A stretch of DNA of 64,000 nucleotides from Lasioglossum baleicum (lineage: Eukaryota; Arthropoda; Insecta; Hymenoptera; Halictidae): positions 6,747,239 to 6,811,238 of the forward strand of contig NC_134946.1 in the NCBI RefSeq assembly GCF_051020765.1, given 5' to 3'. Position numbers and translations under genes: made by a program. Numbering within the stretch: the first letter of the stretch is position 1; each line of letters begins with the position of its first letter. The notes under the pieces were generated by a model. That model did not search any database. It had not been told where the DNA came from and saw only the letters and a list, made by a program, of their open reading frames with translations. Below are positions 45,158 to 56,579 of the stretch, in pieces.

Positions 45158-45318
45158 TAATCTTGGTAGGATTCCTTTGTACTTTAGTTCGGTGCTGCGA
45201 AGATCTTTGAGTGAACCCCTAATTGCTGTTCCATAGTCTACCCGTATCTCCAATGGGTGTCGTTTGTGAATGCTTTTGAAGAAACATACTCGATTAGAAG
45301 TTACGACATATAGTAACT
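45139..45318 (-). other. Unidentified minus-strand open frame, possible exon
   Basis: Behind a good-looking acceptor (TTTTCCTTACTTAG) a frame without ATG reads VTSNRVCFFKSIHKRHPLEI, then RVDYGTAIRGSLKDLRSTEL, then KYKGILPRLLPLEYNR, and stops. It is rich in charged residues and protein-like. No neighbouring exon or domain was recognised. It may belong to a decayed mobile element. Confidence 0.2.
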
Positions 45319-45319
45319 A

Positions 45320-48018
45320 AGTAAGGAAAATGGAGGGGGAATATGCCAAATACTTGTAGGATGCAATGTAATAATTAGCTTTTTTCGATTTTGCGTTTTT
45401 TATCGAGATATAAAGGTGAACCGTGAGTATTTTAATTCTAAAGGGTAAATCGTAATCTTGCGATAAAGAATTGAACTCCGAGTAAAAATCTATAAGGATA
45501 CACGGGATAAGAAATTATAATAATTGTTGCTGAGATATTCTCGACTTTTAATGCAAGTAATGTTCAATATATTCTCCATTAAAGAAATATCAATTTGTTT
45601 AATTGGGTGCAATTTACTTTCGCTATAAACTTTCTTAAATATTTTCAGAAATCAAAAGCTACAAATTACATAGCGGTTTACACATTACATCAACAAGAGA
45701 ATGTTGTATATCCGTTGGATTAAGAAAACTAGAAAAACATTTTCTATTGTAAATTATATTTAAAATATATTGTAAATTTTCTATTATAAAACATTAGTTT
45801 TATTTAGTCCAATGAATGCCGAAAGCTAGCTCCATTTACTTCCAAGCATTCTTGAACGCGTTTAAAAACGGAATGCTGCAATGCTGAAAGCGTGTCAAGC
45901 AGCTTGACTCAAGCATTACCGCCACATAAGCATTCCTAATTTGACTGGTATTTCTTAGTTAACATTCAAAAATGTCAACAAAGAGAACCAATGGAATTAG
46001 TAAAACAATCTTTGTTGTTCATATAGAATTGGAAACCTCATGCAGACAATTTAAACTGTTATAACTAGACAGCTGATTTTATGCATTTATGACAAAAATG
46101 ACATCAAATGCAAAATCGTGAAAACATTTCAAGAATTTAAAGATACTGTAGTATTGTTTGTTCTCGACTCGATAAAATTAGTGAGAAGGGGAATAAGTAT
46201 CTATGTAACTCCTGCGTCTTGCAATTAATAAACATGCAATCGGTATTTAGAATAAAACTTGTTGAATCAATAAATAAAATTTTTTAATAAACAATTTATA
46301 TTTCTGTGAACATATACAAAATTAGTTCACTTTCCATGTGAAAGGTCTCGGTTTGGACATTCTCCTTTTCTCGCGTTAGGTGACACAGTTTTTCTATGTT
46401 CAAAAATAATTGTGTTGTATCATTAATAAGTTCGTAAATATGAAATTGTATATTTAAATTTTAGTAATTACGTGTTACATATGATCGTAAATAAACTTCT
46501 TATTCAGAATGAGGAGTCCGCACCGATGTCAATGATCTTGAAATATATTATCATATTTATTTCAATCAAATTTGCATCTTTAAAATAGGGCTCATTAAGT
46601 TCATTGAATAAATTATATTGATTCTATGGAATTTTTATGGTGAATAGTTTAGCAACGCATATGTCAACAGGTTCAAATGCAGACAGATTCAATTTAATGC
46701 TAACAGTTACGTCGGTTGTTTCTCAACTTCGAAATGCGAACGTTTCGTATCGGAAATACAATCGCAACAACGACGTCGAAGGACTTAACTCCAATCAAGT
46801 CTCGGGAAAAATTCCATCTTGCCTCTAGGGATCTATTTCCTATTTTACCGTATCTACGGGATGCCATAAACAAGCCCTTCCTAAGAATGAAAGGCATGAA
46901 AGGATCGAAAGCGCAGCCGGCAGAGGTCTCTCGACAAAAAGTTTGCTCAAAGTGTATGTCTCGTCTATTCTTCCGCGATTCCAACATTCACAATCGTTTT
47001 GAAAGGGGCGATACGTAACGATACAAAACCGCGGTCGATGCTTGGAAAGATATGACAGAAACTTGCAGCCTGATCGTATTCTCAGACATTCCACAACTAT
47101 CGCGATATCTCGTCTAGTCGTACTAAAAAATCAAATTAACTCTGTCTAGTACGATTAAAACATAAATGCTTACGATAATTATGCAGAAAAGGGGAGTATC
47201 CACCGATGACCTTGATATATATCGTCAAGGTCATCATTCTGAACCACTGTTCCCTATGCATGTTAGCTTTAGGTCTTAGTTTTTTAGACATTCGTGAGAA
47301 ACTGTTAGGATGATCATAACAAATCCCGCTTTTTCCCAAAGGGGTGGAACCCTTCCCCCGAAAATCTGACCTGGACCTAACCAAAATTCATTTTGTTGTT
47401 CAGGTTGACGACCTTGACAAAATATTTCAAAGTCATCAAAATCAGTGAGCAGTTTTCTGCATAGTTACCGTTCTTTCATCAGTTGTTAATGAGAAAAGAG
47501 TAAGATTAAATGTAGAGATAAGTAGAATAAGAGTTAATGTAATTCAAGTATAGTAGGTGTGTAACCACAGGTGAAAAATGTTTGACGAAGTATATATTTC
47601 AAATACTGTGTAGTATTTTAGATTTTATTTGACTTAAAAAATTTCAAAAATAGAATATTCTTATTTTCACAATCGAAACGACAAAATCAAATATTTGTCT
47701 TTCAAGAATCAAAATCATAAAATGAAATATTTCCATTTAATAAACTGGAACATACACATGAAATTAAATACTTTAGTCTTACTTCAAGTATTGTGTCATA
47801 AGAGTTGCGATTTTTTCAATACATTTTTTTATCTAAAATTTAAGAGTTTCTATCGTCGAGTTATTAAAAGACATTAAAAAACAAGTTTTAGATAATGGTG
47901 GTCAAAAGCATTTCTGATAAAGTTGAATGAGGTTTCTTGCTTCGTTTCACTATTCTCAAAAACTGTATTATGTATGTATGTATGTACAACTCGCATGATG
48001 CAACAGCTCCGTAAAGTC
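45320..48018. other. No gene seen; AT-rich, with a dispersed repeat
   Basis: AT-rich DNA to about 46600. From about 46500 to 47460 there is a dispersed-repeat look, with two related phrases: GGAGTCCGCACCGATGTCAA near 46512 and GGGAGTATCCACCGATGACC near 47192. A hairpin with nuclear-receptor-like half-sites lies at 47205-47235. A (TATG)n tract lies near 47970-47985. No exon was supported. Confidence 0.35.
47205..47235. promoter_or_regulatory. Inverted TGACCTTGA / TCAAGGTCA pair (hairpin)
   Basis: GATGACCTTGA and TCAAGGTCATC are exact inverse 11-mers separated by nine bases. TCAAGGTCA is the monomer site of FTZ-F1/ERR-type nuclear receptors (established knowledge). Because it lies in a dispersed repeat, function is uncertain. 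Confidence 0.35.
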
Positions 48019-48022
48019 TTAA

Positions 48023-48211
48023 CCCTTAGCACTCGAATGGCGACTCTGAGACGCCGCTAAAAATTGCTGTACCATTATTCAAAATATTGTTTACATTATT
48101 AAATATGTCAATTTCATATCCATAAAATTTAAAAAATCATAGTGAATGGAAATATTCGAGGTCCGAAGAAATGTTTAATTTTCAAGTTAAAATTGCTCCG
48201 AGTGCAAGGGG
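48023..48211. mobile_element. piggyBac-like MITE, family P2 (complete, 189 bp)
   Basis: TTAA lies at 48019-48022 and 48212-48215. The ends CCCTTAGCACTCGAATGG and GCTCCGAGTGCAAGGGG are imperfect inverted repeats. This is the best preserved P2 copy in the window. Confidence 0.8.
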
Positions 48212-48215
48212 TTAA

Positions 48216-49697
48216 ATGTTAAAGATATAGCTACCGTCCGGCATTAGGGGGACTCCCCTATGTACCGTATAAGCCGAGTGATTACTCACGTAAAACGGAA
48301 ACTTCTTCTAAATAGTGGTATGTAAACCGAATAACAGATGTATTCCTAAAAAATTGGATTCCCCCTGTCCGAGAGACTGAGATTGGGGAAACGGAAGAGA
48401 GGGAGGGAGGAAGGGGGAGACATTTTCCGTGGACCTAATATAGGGGCTCGATATCGAACGGTCCATCTTGAATTCAATAATCGGCCGATGGGGAGATACG
48501 TCCGGAATCGATTGAGTTAATCTTTACACAGGTAGCCGGGTGTGCGGGGTGATTTACGGTGGCCGGCGAAGGGCAGCGACGGGACCACGTTCGCCGTTCG
48601 GTCCGGTAGAATTTTGCGAGTCGCGCGATAAAGTTCGATGGGACGCCCTTTTGTCAAAACAATGTGAGCGCCGTGCCCGTGTCGCGTGTGCCTGGATTCG
48701 GCGAAGGGGGTGGTTCCAAACGGGTGGACGACGGGGGTGGGTGTGGACGATAAAGTTCACCGATATTAACATCTTCGTCGGTGCTGTAATTTTCGCCCCG
48801 GGTCTGATATACTGCAGCGTTTCGTTGCGGCGGTGCCCGTATTACGGCTAATATTTCTCTTTCGTACAGAACGAAAATTGAGTACTTTATAAGGAGGTAG
48901 GACATTAATAACTCGTACAGCCGGCTGGTATTTTCAGGACAGCTTAAAAGCCCTCGCCGCATCGATGATGTATTATATGCTCACAAAAGAACTGACACTT
49001 ACCGCCGCGTGCCTTCTCCCTCTCTCTTTCTCTCTGTGTTTGTCCTTCCATTTTCCAACCCCTTTTGTTTATCCCCCCCCTCCCCCGCCATGTATTTGGT
49101 CGTCACGCTTTTTCTTCCGCGGGGCTCTGTTGTCTCGTACGACGCGGCGCGCCGGCCGAACCCGAATCGCTGCAAAACATTTGCTTTCCGCTAGAATTTT
49201 TTGAAACGCCACTTATAAGGGGGTAGACTCCCGTTTCCAGGATTGCAAAGGTGCGTGATGCACCTCAAAGGTTCTATTTGTATGTTTACGAGTCGTAATT
49301 AGTTATTTTCATAATAACACACTGAATAAATTAAATATATATACTAGTTTATATTTACCTTAGTATTCGAAAGGTACATTTTAACTGAAGCTTGGTAATA
49401 AGATAAATGATTTCGTACAGTCAATTTTCTGGTGAACCCGACCCGCGATTCATACATCAATCATATCCGATTTTTTCACTTAGAGATCGCAACGCACTGC
49501 TACGAATTAACGGATGTATCATACGCATTGTAGGTACCATATTTATTACTACATGTCGCGTATAATAAATACTACTATTTAGATGAGCAGTACGAATTTA
49601 ACAACTTTTCCCTGCTAGTTGAATTCGTATGATGTGCACAGGTAATAAGTATTACCTTAATTACATGCACAACGTTCGAGTATAAATTTTTAGTAAG
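48216..49697. other. No gene seen; CpG-rich and pyrimidine-rich patches
   Basis: A purine tract lies at 48390-48420, CpG-rich DNA at 48430-48860 and pyrimidine-rich DNA at 49010-49095. At 49217-49305 there is a fragment of the GGATTGCAAGG foldback family (GTTTCCAGGATTGCAAAGG). Frames at 48540-49204 are domain-free. Confidence 0.4.
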
Positions 49698-49900
49698 TAG
49701 ACTGCGGATTTATGTTCAAAACAAAAATTGTCTGCCGCCTTTACAACATACAGAGACTACATATACATCTTTTTTCCTTTCCTTCATTATTGTAGTAAGT
49801 CGAAAATGATAAGACAATATTTTCAGATTCTTCGAATATTTCCACTATTTTAATTTTGATGTGTTCAGTTTTATCTTAAATGCATAAAATCCGTAATCTA
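49698..49900. mobile_element. hAT-like MITE, TAGACTGCGG family (203 bp)
   Basis: The ends are TAGACTGCGGATTTATG and GCATAAAATCCGTAATCTA. The flanks TTAGTAAG and ATAATAAG match at six of eight positions. Confidence 0.7.
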
Positions 49901-52255
49901 ATAATAAGGCATAAATTCAAGATACTTAAAAAAGTTAAGAATTTCCTAGAAAGGTGAATCGATATGAAAGAATAATGCTTTTTAGTTAATTTGAATATTG
50001 TTAGAAATAGTTAATTTGAGAATTAACTACTGTATTACAGTGCATAATGTAAAAACAAATATATGTATTTCATGCACGTATTGCATACGCGTATCCCTGT
50101 GTATGAAAAGGCTTTTAATTACTTTCGAATCAATACGAGAATGGATACTAGTGTCACCATTTGTTTTACTCGCAGCATTCGTAGTTAGGATATTTTATTA
50201 AACGCAACGTAAATTTTAACAAAGAGAAGTTATAGATTCCATGAATATTAAGTTGTTCGTTATAATTTTAAATAAAAATGCACATAAAATTAATTCAACT
50301 TTTTACGCGATATACGCGATTATGGTCGTTCCGCAGGTGTGACGCCGCCAGCGAACGTATTAATCATATGCAAAGTGCATGTTTCTATATTTTATTCGGC
50401 AATGCTTTATACAATTATGAACGATGTTTCTCTGATTTCGTTGGGAAACGTGTTGATTTATTTCTTTAATTCTTCTTTCAGTTTTGTGTTCCGTATACCG
50501 CAACCACGAATAAAGGATTCTTTCATGTAGCAATAGTTAAACAGAACTTTTGAACACTTCGATTTCGTTATAAAAAGTGCAGTGCAAAATGTAATGATTT
50601 TGCTCTTATTCTTATATTATTAAGAGTACAACAGAAACATTAAACAAATCGGAAAGGTGCAAATAAAGATATCGCGAATTAGAGAATGTAGTACATTATT
50701 TATCAAATGTAAACTTATTCTGGATGAATTTTTTCTTGCGTAATCAGACATTTTTTTCTGGTGCTGTGGCACCGCAACCACCGTTACTGCGCTACAAAAA
50801 CACTGGAAATCGCTCAACTATAAAGATTTATACTTTTTGAACCATTGATCCTCCAGGATCGAAACTTGGATTTCTCACATCTTCTCGTCCAAATCTACTG
50901 GATACATACAGGAAAAAAATAAAAATGTATTGGGAAAGGCAAAAATTTCTGTTTACACAAGGGAAAGAGCAGTCCATAATCTTCGCTATTATACAGGGTA
51001 TTTGATCTAACTTGACCATCTTATGTAAATAGGGAACAGGTCAGACTACTCAGTTACTTTTCAGTACTACTTTTGTCAGTTACTTTTTTCAAGATTTTAC
51101 GCTCACCGAAGTTGTTTTTCTAAACCGGATTACAATATTTTCATTATGATAGTTTTATAGATCCGAAATTGAATTTAAAAATTGTGTAAAGTACGAAATA
51201 TTGTTCTCTGAATATGTTTCTTGTTGTCTGGAAGATTTGAATTTCCTCTGTCGACGTTGTAACGTCGATTACCATTTTTGTGAAAGATTTTTCTGTAGAT
51301 TAAGTAAACAAAAACTGACCAAGTTGCAGCGTTTTAAAACGGTTACGTAGGAACTGCGAGTGTATTCATTGAACAGCCCTCGCGCCCACTGGAAATTCGA
51401 ATAAACGACGGATCCTAGCTCGATAAATTCAATGAATTCCGACGCGATCCTCAACAATATAGGACGCGCGACGTTTCCGTGCTGTCAGAGAACAATGGGC
51501 GATGATTGCAAAAACGGCGTTGAATACAGACACACACACATACAAAACATACACATACAAGAGGCGTAAAAACCGATGTAATGACGATTCGTTATCATAC
51601 CACGCTCCTGCCGGATTCGCGCTCTCATAAGGAATTTACGAGTGACCGGGTCGACTGAATCGCTACTTTTGCCAACAATGATATCATCAATCAGTGGACA
51701 AGTAAAATCATTCCAAGCGCTAATCAACACCAGCTTCTCGTATGTGTATATCCAGATACGCGCATCAATCTTCCCCGCTTTCGATCCGAAACCCCCTCCA
51801 AACTTCTCAGAATAATCACCCTCAGTCGCGCATTAATCGCAATTTTCGTCTGATTACACGTATTTGCACTCGTAAATGAGGAAATGCAATTAGGACGCAA
51901 TCATAGAAACAATCTGCACTGCATTCGTTCGGACTCCTACGAGTTCTACGCCTATGCCGGAGCCATTTCTGACTCACTAATATTGGATATTTCACTAATT
52001 CGGATATTTCACTAGTACGGTTTTATTCCGGTATAAGACGGTGGCTCGGGACCGGATTTGGTCGTATTTCGGTTGGGGGTACCTAGGAGTCACCAATAGC
52101 ACATCATACGGAGGGTTAAAATGAGGGTAGTTAAGGTGAGACATTTAAAACAGGACATCTGAACAACTCGTTTTTTTTTTTGGAGATAGAGCAAAATGCC
52201 TCGGACCAAACTTATTTGATATCGAAGGGCTGATCATCCGATGTTACTAGTTTTT
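49901..52255. other. No gene seen
   Basis: AT-rich to about 51250, mixed afterwards. A lone TATACAGGGTATTTGATC terminus lies at about 50992. Near 52034-52056 ATAAGACGGTGGCTCGGGAC repeats a phrase seen at 8460-8479. No exon was supported. Confidence 0.35.
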
Positions 52256-52480
52256 TGATAGGTGGAGGGCGTCAAGGAGGTATGAAGGTCAACTCTGTTT
52301 TTTTAAATGGAGTATGTTTTTTCACTTACATTCTGATAAAGTATTTCAAGACGAATACAATGACCTATTGGGAAGGTCGTTCAAGGTCATTGTCGCCATA
52401 GTCAGGGTGCGTCATAGTTTAAAAGAATATAAGCAAATTTTTCAACGTTTTTTCTATCGGTCCTAAGTTATACTTGATTT
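52256..52480. repeat. Dispersed repeat with TCAAGGTCA motif
   Basis: GGTCAACTCTGTTTTTTTAA, TTACATTCTGATAAAG and GTTCAAGGTCATTG correspond, in inverse order and strand, to the repeat at 18466-18625 and directly to 3785-3905. Confidence 0.5.
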
Positions 52481-52569
52481 TTCTCATCTCCCTCGGAGGA
52501 TGCCGGTGTCTGGTAGAAAATTGATGTGATGGGAATTATGTAATCAGGAGTTTTTTGTCAAGAGTCCTT

Positions 52570-53120
52570 GATTAGGATAGAATAAATAAGGACGCAGAGC
52601 GAAGCGGCGCGGCGCGGCGTGGCGCGACGGCTGCTGCGGTGCGGCGACGAGAATAGCGTAGAGAAAGAGAATGAGAAAGAGAGTCGAAGAGATAGGAGCT
52701 TTTCGAACTCTTAATTCGTCTGCGGCCAGCCCCTTTCTCGACAACCCCTCTCGATTCTCCGCACATCATCATCGAGGTGGGGTTGTAGGCGTACGGCCCT
52801 GGTCTCACGTCTACGGTAACCATGGGAACAGACGCGTAGCCGACGTCGACGTCGACGACGCCGTCGTCGTGTACTCGTCGTCGTCCTCGACAATCCACGG
52901 TGAACATACGCGCGCGTACGGGGGTGCGCACGACACACGCACACCTGCACAAACGTCGCCATGTGCATCGGCACGCGTTTTTCTTTTCGAAGAGCATTAC
53001 ACCTCCCGCGCAAAGGCGGCACGTCCGCAAATAACATCTGTGTGCGCGTGGTTCCTAACTCGCTCGGAGCACGAGTTAGGTGCCTGAGACGACGCGACGG
53101 CTAAAACAAAACGCGGGAGG
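52570..53120. other. CpG island-like patch, no gene supported
   Basis: GCGGCGCGGCGCGGCG-type and GTCGACGTCGACGACG-type low complexity gives frames up to 152 codons on several phases and both strands, none with a domain. It could be an unrecognised promoter or first exon. Confidence 0.35.
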
Positions 53121-53129
53121 GACCAATAT

Positions 53130-53311
53130 CAGTGTCGCCAGATCGAGAAAGTCGAGGGGAATACAATTTACCCTCTCTCTCTCTGATGACCAGAGTAATA
53201 TGTGACCAGTCTACGGTCTTAGTGAGGGATGTTGGAGTATGCTCAGATGCTGGAATGGGGAAAAGGAGGAGAGATAAAACCGACCAGTTTTGGTCGTTTC
53301 TGGCGGCACTA
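53130..53311. mobile_element. hAT-like MITE, CAGTGTYGCCAGA family (182 bp)
   Basis: The left end is CAGTGTCGCCAGATCGAG and the right end TCTGGCGGCACTA. The flanks ACCAATAT (53122-53129) and ACCAAGAT (53312-53319) match at seven of eight positions. It shares ATACAATTTACCC and GACCAGTTTTGGTCG with the copy at 2088-2670, which carries extra internal sequence. Confidence 0.8.
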
Positions 53312-53575
53312 ACCAAGATGCGGAATTAACGGTCGTATTATCTGGCGAACATTTGTTTGCGAGATTGCCTTCACACCATCCAATAGTTCCATTGGGACAG
53401 GAATTAGTTAACTGGATCAAAGGGATACGTGCACATCCGCGTTGAAATTGTAATAAATAGGCGCCACCTATATAGATTGTCCCCTGGTTTGTCTGTCTCG
53501 GTTCTAGAGTCCTGGCAATCTGAAGGTTATCTATAAAAATTTGTCTTGTGCTATTCACGTTGCTCGGATATATTT
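53312..53575 (-). pseudogene. Cys-rich protein-coding relic, unidentified
   Basis: On the minus strand an 80-codon stretch reads NLQIARTLEPRQTNQG, then GGAYLLQFQRGCARIPL, then SCPNGTIGWCEGNLANKC, and so on. Cysteine spacing and N-glycosylation sequons (NGT, NTT) suggest part of an extracellular or envelope-type domain. The upstream side is closed by a stop, and the MITE at 53130-53311 abuts the downstream side. Family not recognised; a retroelement envelope-like piece is one possibility. Confidence 0.25.
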
Positions 53576-54298
53576 TTTAATCACTGAAAGCGAAATAACA
53601 AATATTACTACAGAAAGAAACACACAAAACATGTTTCCTCTGTCCGGTACTAGGGGACAGTGAACCCATCAATGAATTAAAAAATACTTATCAAAAGATG
53701 TTAAAGATATGACTACTGTTCGGCTTTAGCGAAACACCCGGAACATTTGCGGCCTAAAAGTAAGAGAAGGGATTTTTAAAATGTTGTTTAACTTCCCCAG
53801 AAAGACGAAGCAGCCGTGGTTGCAATGCTGTAGAAATCGTATTGTTAATCATAGAGAGACGTGTGTAGCTTGGCTCGAATGATTCTTGCCGGTCCCAGTT
53901 CGGTGACATATAGTCTGAACGGCAAGAATCGCTGGAGAGCTGAGTACACACTACAGGCGATACTCTTCTCGCAGTGGACATTTATTGCTCTCCGGGTAAT
54001 GCTTTATTCTAGGCCGTAAACACACTGTAATTTACGGATCCTCTTTCATTCTAGATTCTAGAAGACTGGTTCTTGTGATATTAGTATTTTATACTCTTCT
54101 TGGATACTACACATTGGTTCTGTTCTACAGGATACAGGATACAGAATATTGATTTATCAATACCAGCGGTGGAGGGATCGAAATTTCTATCAATTTAAAC
54201 TCATTTTACTATTGTGAGAGAGGATATGAGAGCGCTCACGCCCGGGGTCTCTTCTGCCACCACTTTTGTCTGTATAGATAGACACAGAGCATACTCAG
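53576..54298. other. No gene seen
   Basis: Mixed DNA. The minus-strand frame at 53754-53981 has no recognisable domain. No repeat ends were identified. Confidence 0.35.
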
Positions 54299-54300
54299 TA

Positions 54301-55293
54301 GGGTGGAACGAAACATAGGGACGAAAAATTCATTTTTTATTACTGGGTTCTAATAGAGTGAGCAGAAGTTGCCTTCTGTAACAATATGTAAGCTGTTAAA
54401 ATTTGAATACGATTTTTTAGAGTTCCACAAGCTAATTAAACTTTATTTTCATTGATTTTACGCGAATATTACTTGACTTTTTCAGTAGCTCAGCTTTTGT
54501 TTTTAACATTTTACCTACCGGAAGCCTATTAATCGGATTTTCAACAATTGCTGTACCAAAAGAAAGCATAGAAATTTTCTTTTACATTGCAATATTAAAT
54601 GAAACTATTAGATGACGTTATCGAGGGTGACTTGTTAGTTCACAATAAAAATTGCTGTTGCTATTAAAGGTTCCATTAAAAAGTGTTTAGCCATGTACCA
54701 TAGATTTTTCAAAATTATGTAATAATCACCGGTCGGTAACGTGTTAAGAAATACACCTTTTTTACTATGAGGATTGTGTGAAAGAAGTATTTTGTTAGAA
54801 TGATTATTTGTGGATGAAGATGATCGGGAAATGAATCAATAAAAATACTATATTACATGAGTTGTATTTGCTCAGTATATTATGACGTTAGACATCATTT
54901 TACATACTCATTTTGGAATATTATAAATTGACACTGCAGGAATGAAGAAGTAATAAACAATATACTTAAAGTTAGAAAAAGAACTATTTAACAAATATAA
55001 TAAAAATAATAAGGGCGAAATTAATTGGAACTGAAGTGTTACAAGCACTTGGAACTCTAATTTAATCTATGCATTTACTTTGAATTAATTTTGGTTTCAA
55101 AAGAAGAGATAAATTTACGCGATTCAATTTTAGTCATTATAAATCTATCTCTTCCAGTTCTTCCGAACAGCAGATGAATTTAAAAGTTTATCTGACACAA
55201 ACGAACTTGTGCAAACTTAATCTGAAGGATAAAAGGCAACTTTATTTCACTATTAGATAATAATCGTACAAATTTGCTTTCTTCGTTCCACCC
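54301..55293. mobile_element. TA-flanked element, GGGTGGAACGAA ends (993 bp)
   Basis: GGGTGGAACGAA at the left and TTCGTTCCACCC at the right form a perfect 12-bp inverted repeat, with TA on both sides (54299-54300 and 55294-55295). The interior is AT-rich without a long frame. By target it fits Tc1/mariner-type non-autonomous elements; the superfamily is uncertain because the ends are short. Confidence 0.65.
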
Positions 55294-55295
55294 TA

Positions 55296-56170
55296 ATACC
55301 CAGGTTTAGCATGGAACAGAACCTATACCCACTTTTAACTAAATCTGGGCATACTCAAGATTGTCTATTGCGTTATGGGCGGATGGACTTATGAAAGAAC
55401 CTAACACTTTCTTGTCAGAATGGAATCATTAATCCTTGCTCTATTGGAGCCGATGCGGCTTACTGTATGCTAATAATTCCTTAATGTGTAACTATTTATA
55501 GTTTATGAATTTACATGCAATTTTACTATTTCGCTACGTTTCTATTTACCACTTTGACAAAGATGAATATTAAATACGACTATAATATTAAATACAATTT
55601 AACTGAAACCCTGACCAGTGCCAAAATAAGGATTGACTAAAATACTTGACGGAGTCAGCCAACATAAACAAATGCGCGCTCGCTGGACACGAACGAGTAA
55701 GGAATTTTTCACGAAAAACATCTGCTACATTTGTATCCTTCGACGATACTCGGCGTTACTCTCTGCGGCACAGATATACCTTTGTAGGTCGGAAATAACC
55801 CTGTAGGGTCCGAAGAGGACACTAGCAGGAAAAGGGTAAGCGACGATATCTTCTTTCAGAGGATCAAGGAGAAAGGGTCCGAGAGTCGGTAAGGAAACGC
55901 CGAGGAAAAAGGAATTCCGACGGTTTCGCGAGAAGGCTTCTACTCTAGCCTGTCCTCCCGCCTTCTCGCCGATCCTTTACCAAGTCTTCCGCCATTTTTG
56001 GATCTCTCTCTTAGTCTCCCTCTCTCTCTCTCCGCGTCTTTCGAAATAAACGAAAGTACACGTGAGCGAAAATTTATTATAGCAAACGAGAATGTTGCTA
56101 ATATCGACAAATAGCGAGGCGACATATTGTTTTAACGTTTAAAGATATCAATCTATCTAGAATAATTGAT
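55296..56170. other. No gene seen; CpG patch with (CT)n
   Basis: A CpG-rich patch at 55670-56060 includes CTCCCTCTCTCTCTCTCC at about 56015-56032. No exon was supported. Confidence 0.35.
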
Positions 56171-56173
56171 CAC

Positions 56174-56575
56174 AAGACTGCACATTGTAAAGGAAAATCA
56201 AAATTTTCTGCATCAATTTTAAGATACAAGGGCCAAATAACTTCTTTTTCCCATTAATCATTTTAATGAGTTACTGTTTTAACCCTTTGCCGTATTTTAA
56301 GGAGTCACACTCGTCATGAAGGTTTGAAATAAAGTCAAACAAATATGAATGTTACGGCTTTGTTTTTAAATTAAATAAAATTTGATTCGTTTGTAATAAA
56401 TATTTAAGCATTCAAATAAATGTAGCCGTGCAAAAAATATAAATTTTCTTTTCTCCTCTACGACATTTTTCAGGATAAAGACGTTTTAATCACTGGAACT
56501 GTAAGGAAAATGGCACGGAAAGGGGTCAAATGAAATGTACCTACCCATTTTTGTCATAAATGCATAAAACCCGAG
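56174..56575. mobile_element. Decayed TAGACTG-family MITE interrupted by a P1 element
   Basis: CAAGACTGCACATTG at about 56172 and GCATAAAACCCGAGTTGC at about 56558 look like decayed ends of the TAGACTGCGG family. A P1 element lies between them. The outer ends are degraded, so the limits are approximate. Confidence 0.4.
56283..56525. mobile_element. piggyBac-like MITE, family P1
   Basis: The ends are CCCTTTGCCGTATTTTAAG and GGAAAGGGG, with TTAA (56279-56282) and TCAA (56526-56529). The interior has the P1 blocks (GAGTCACACTCGTCATGAAG and ATGTAGCCGTGCAAAAAATA). Confidence 0.75.
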
Positions 56576-56579
56576 TTGC

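Noticed and set aside
52572..53087. 152- and 138-codon ORFs on opposite strands
   Set aside because: Both result from CGTCGT/GACGAC low complexity; no domain or splice context.
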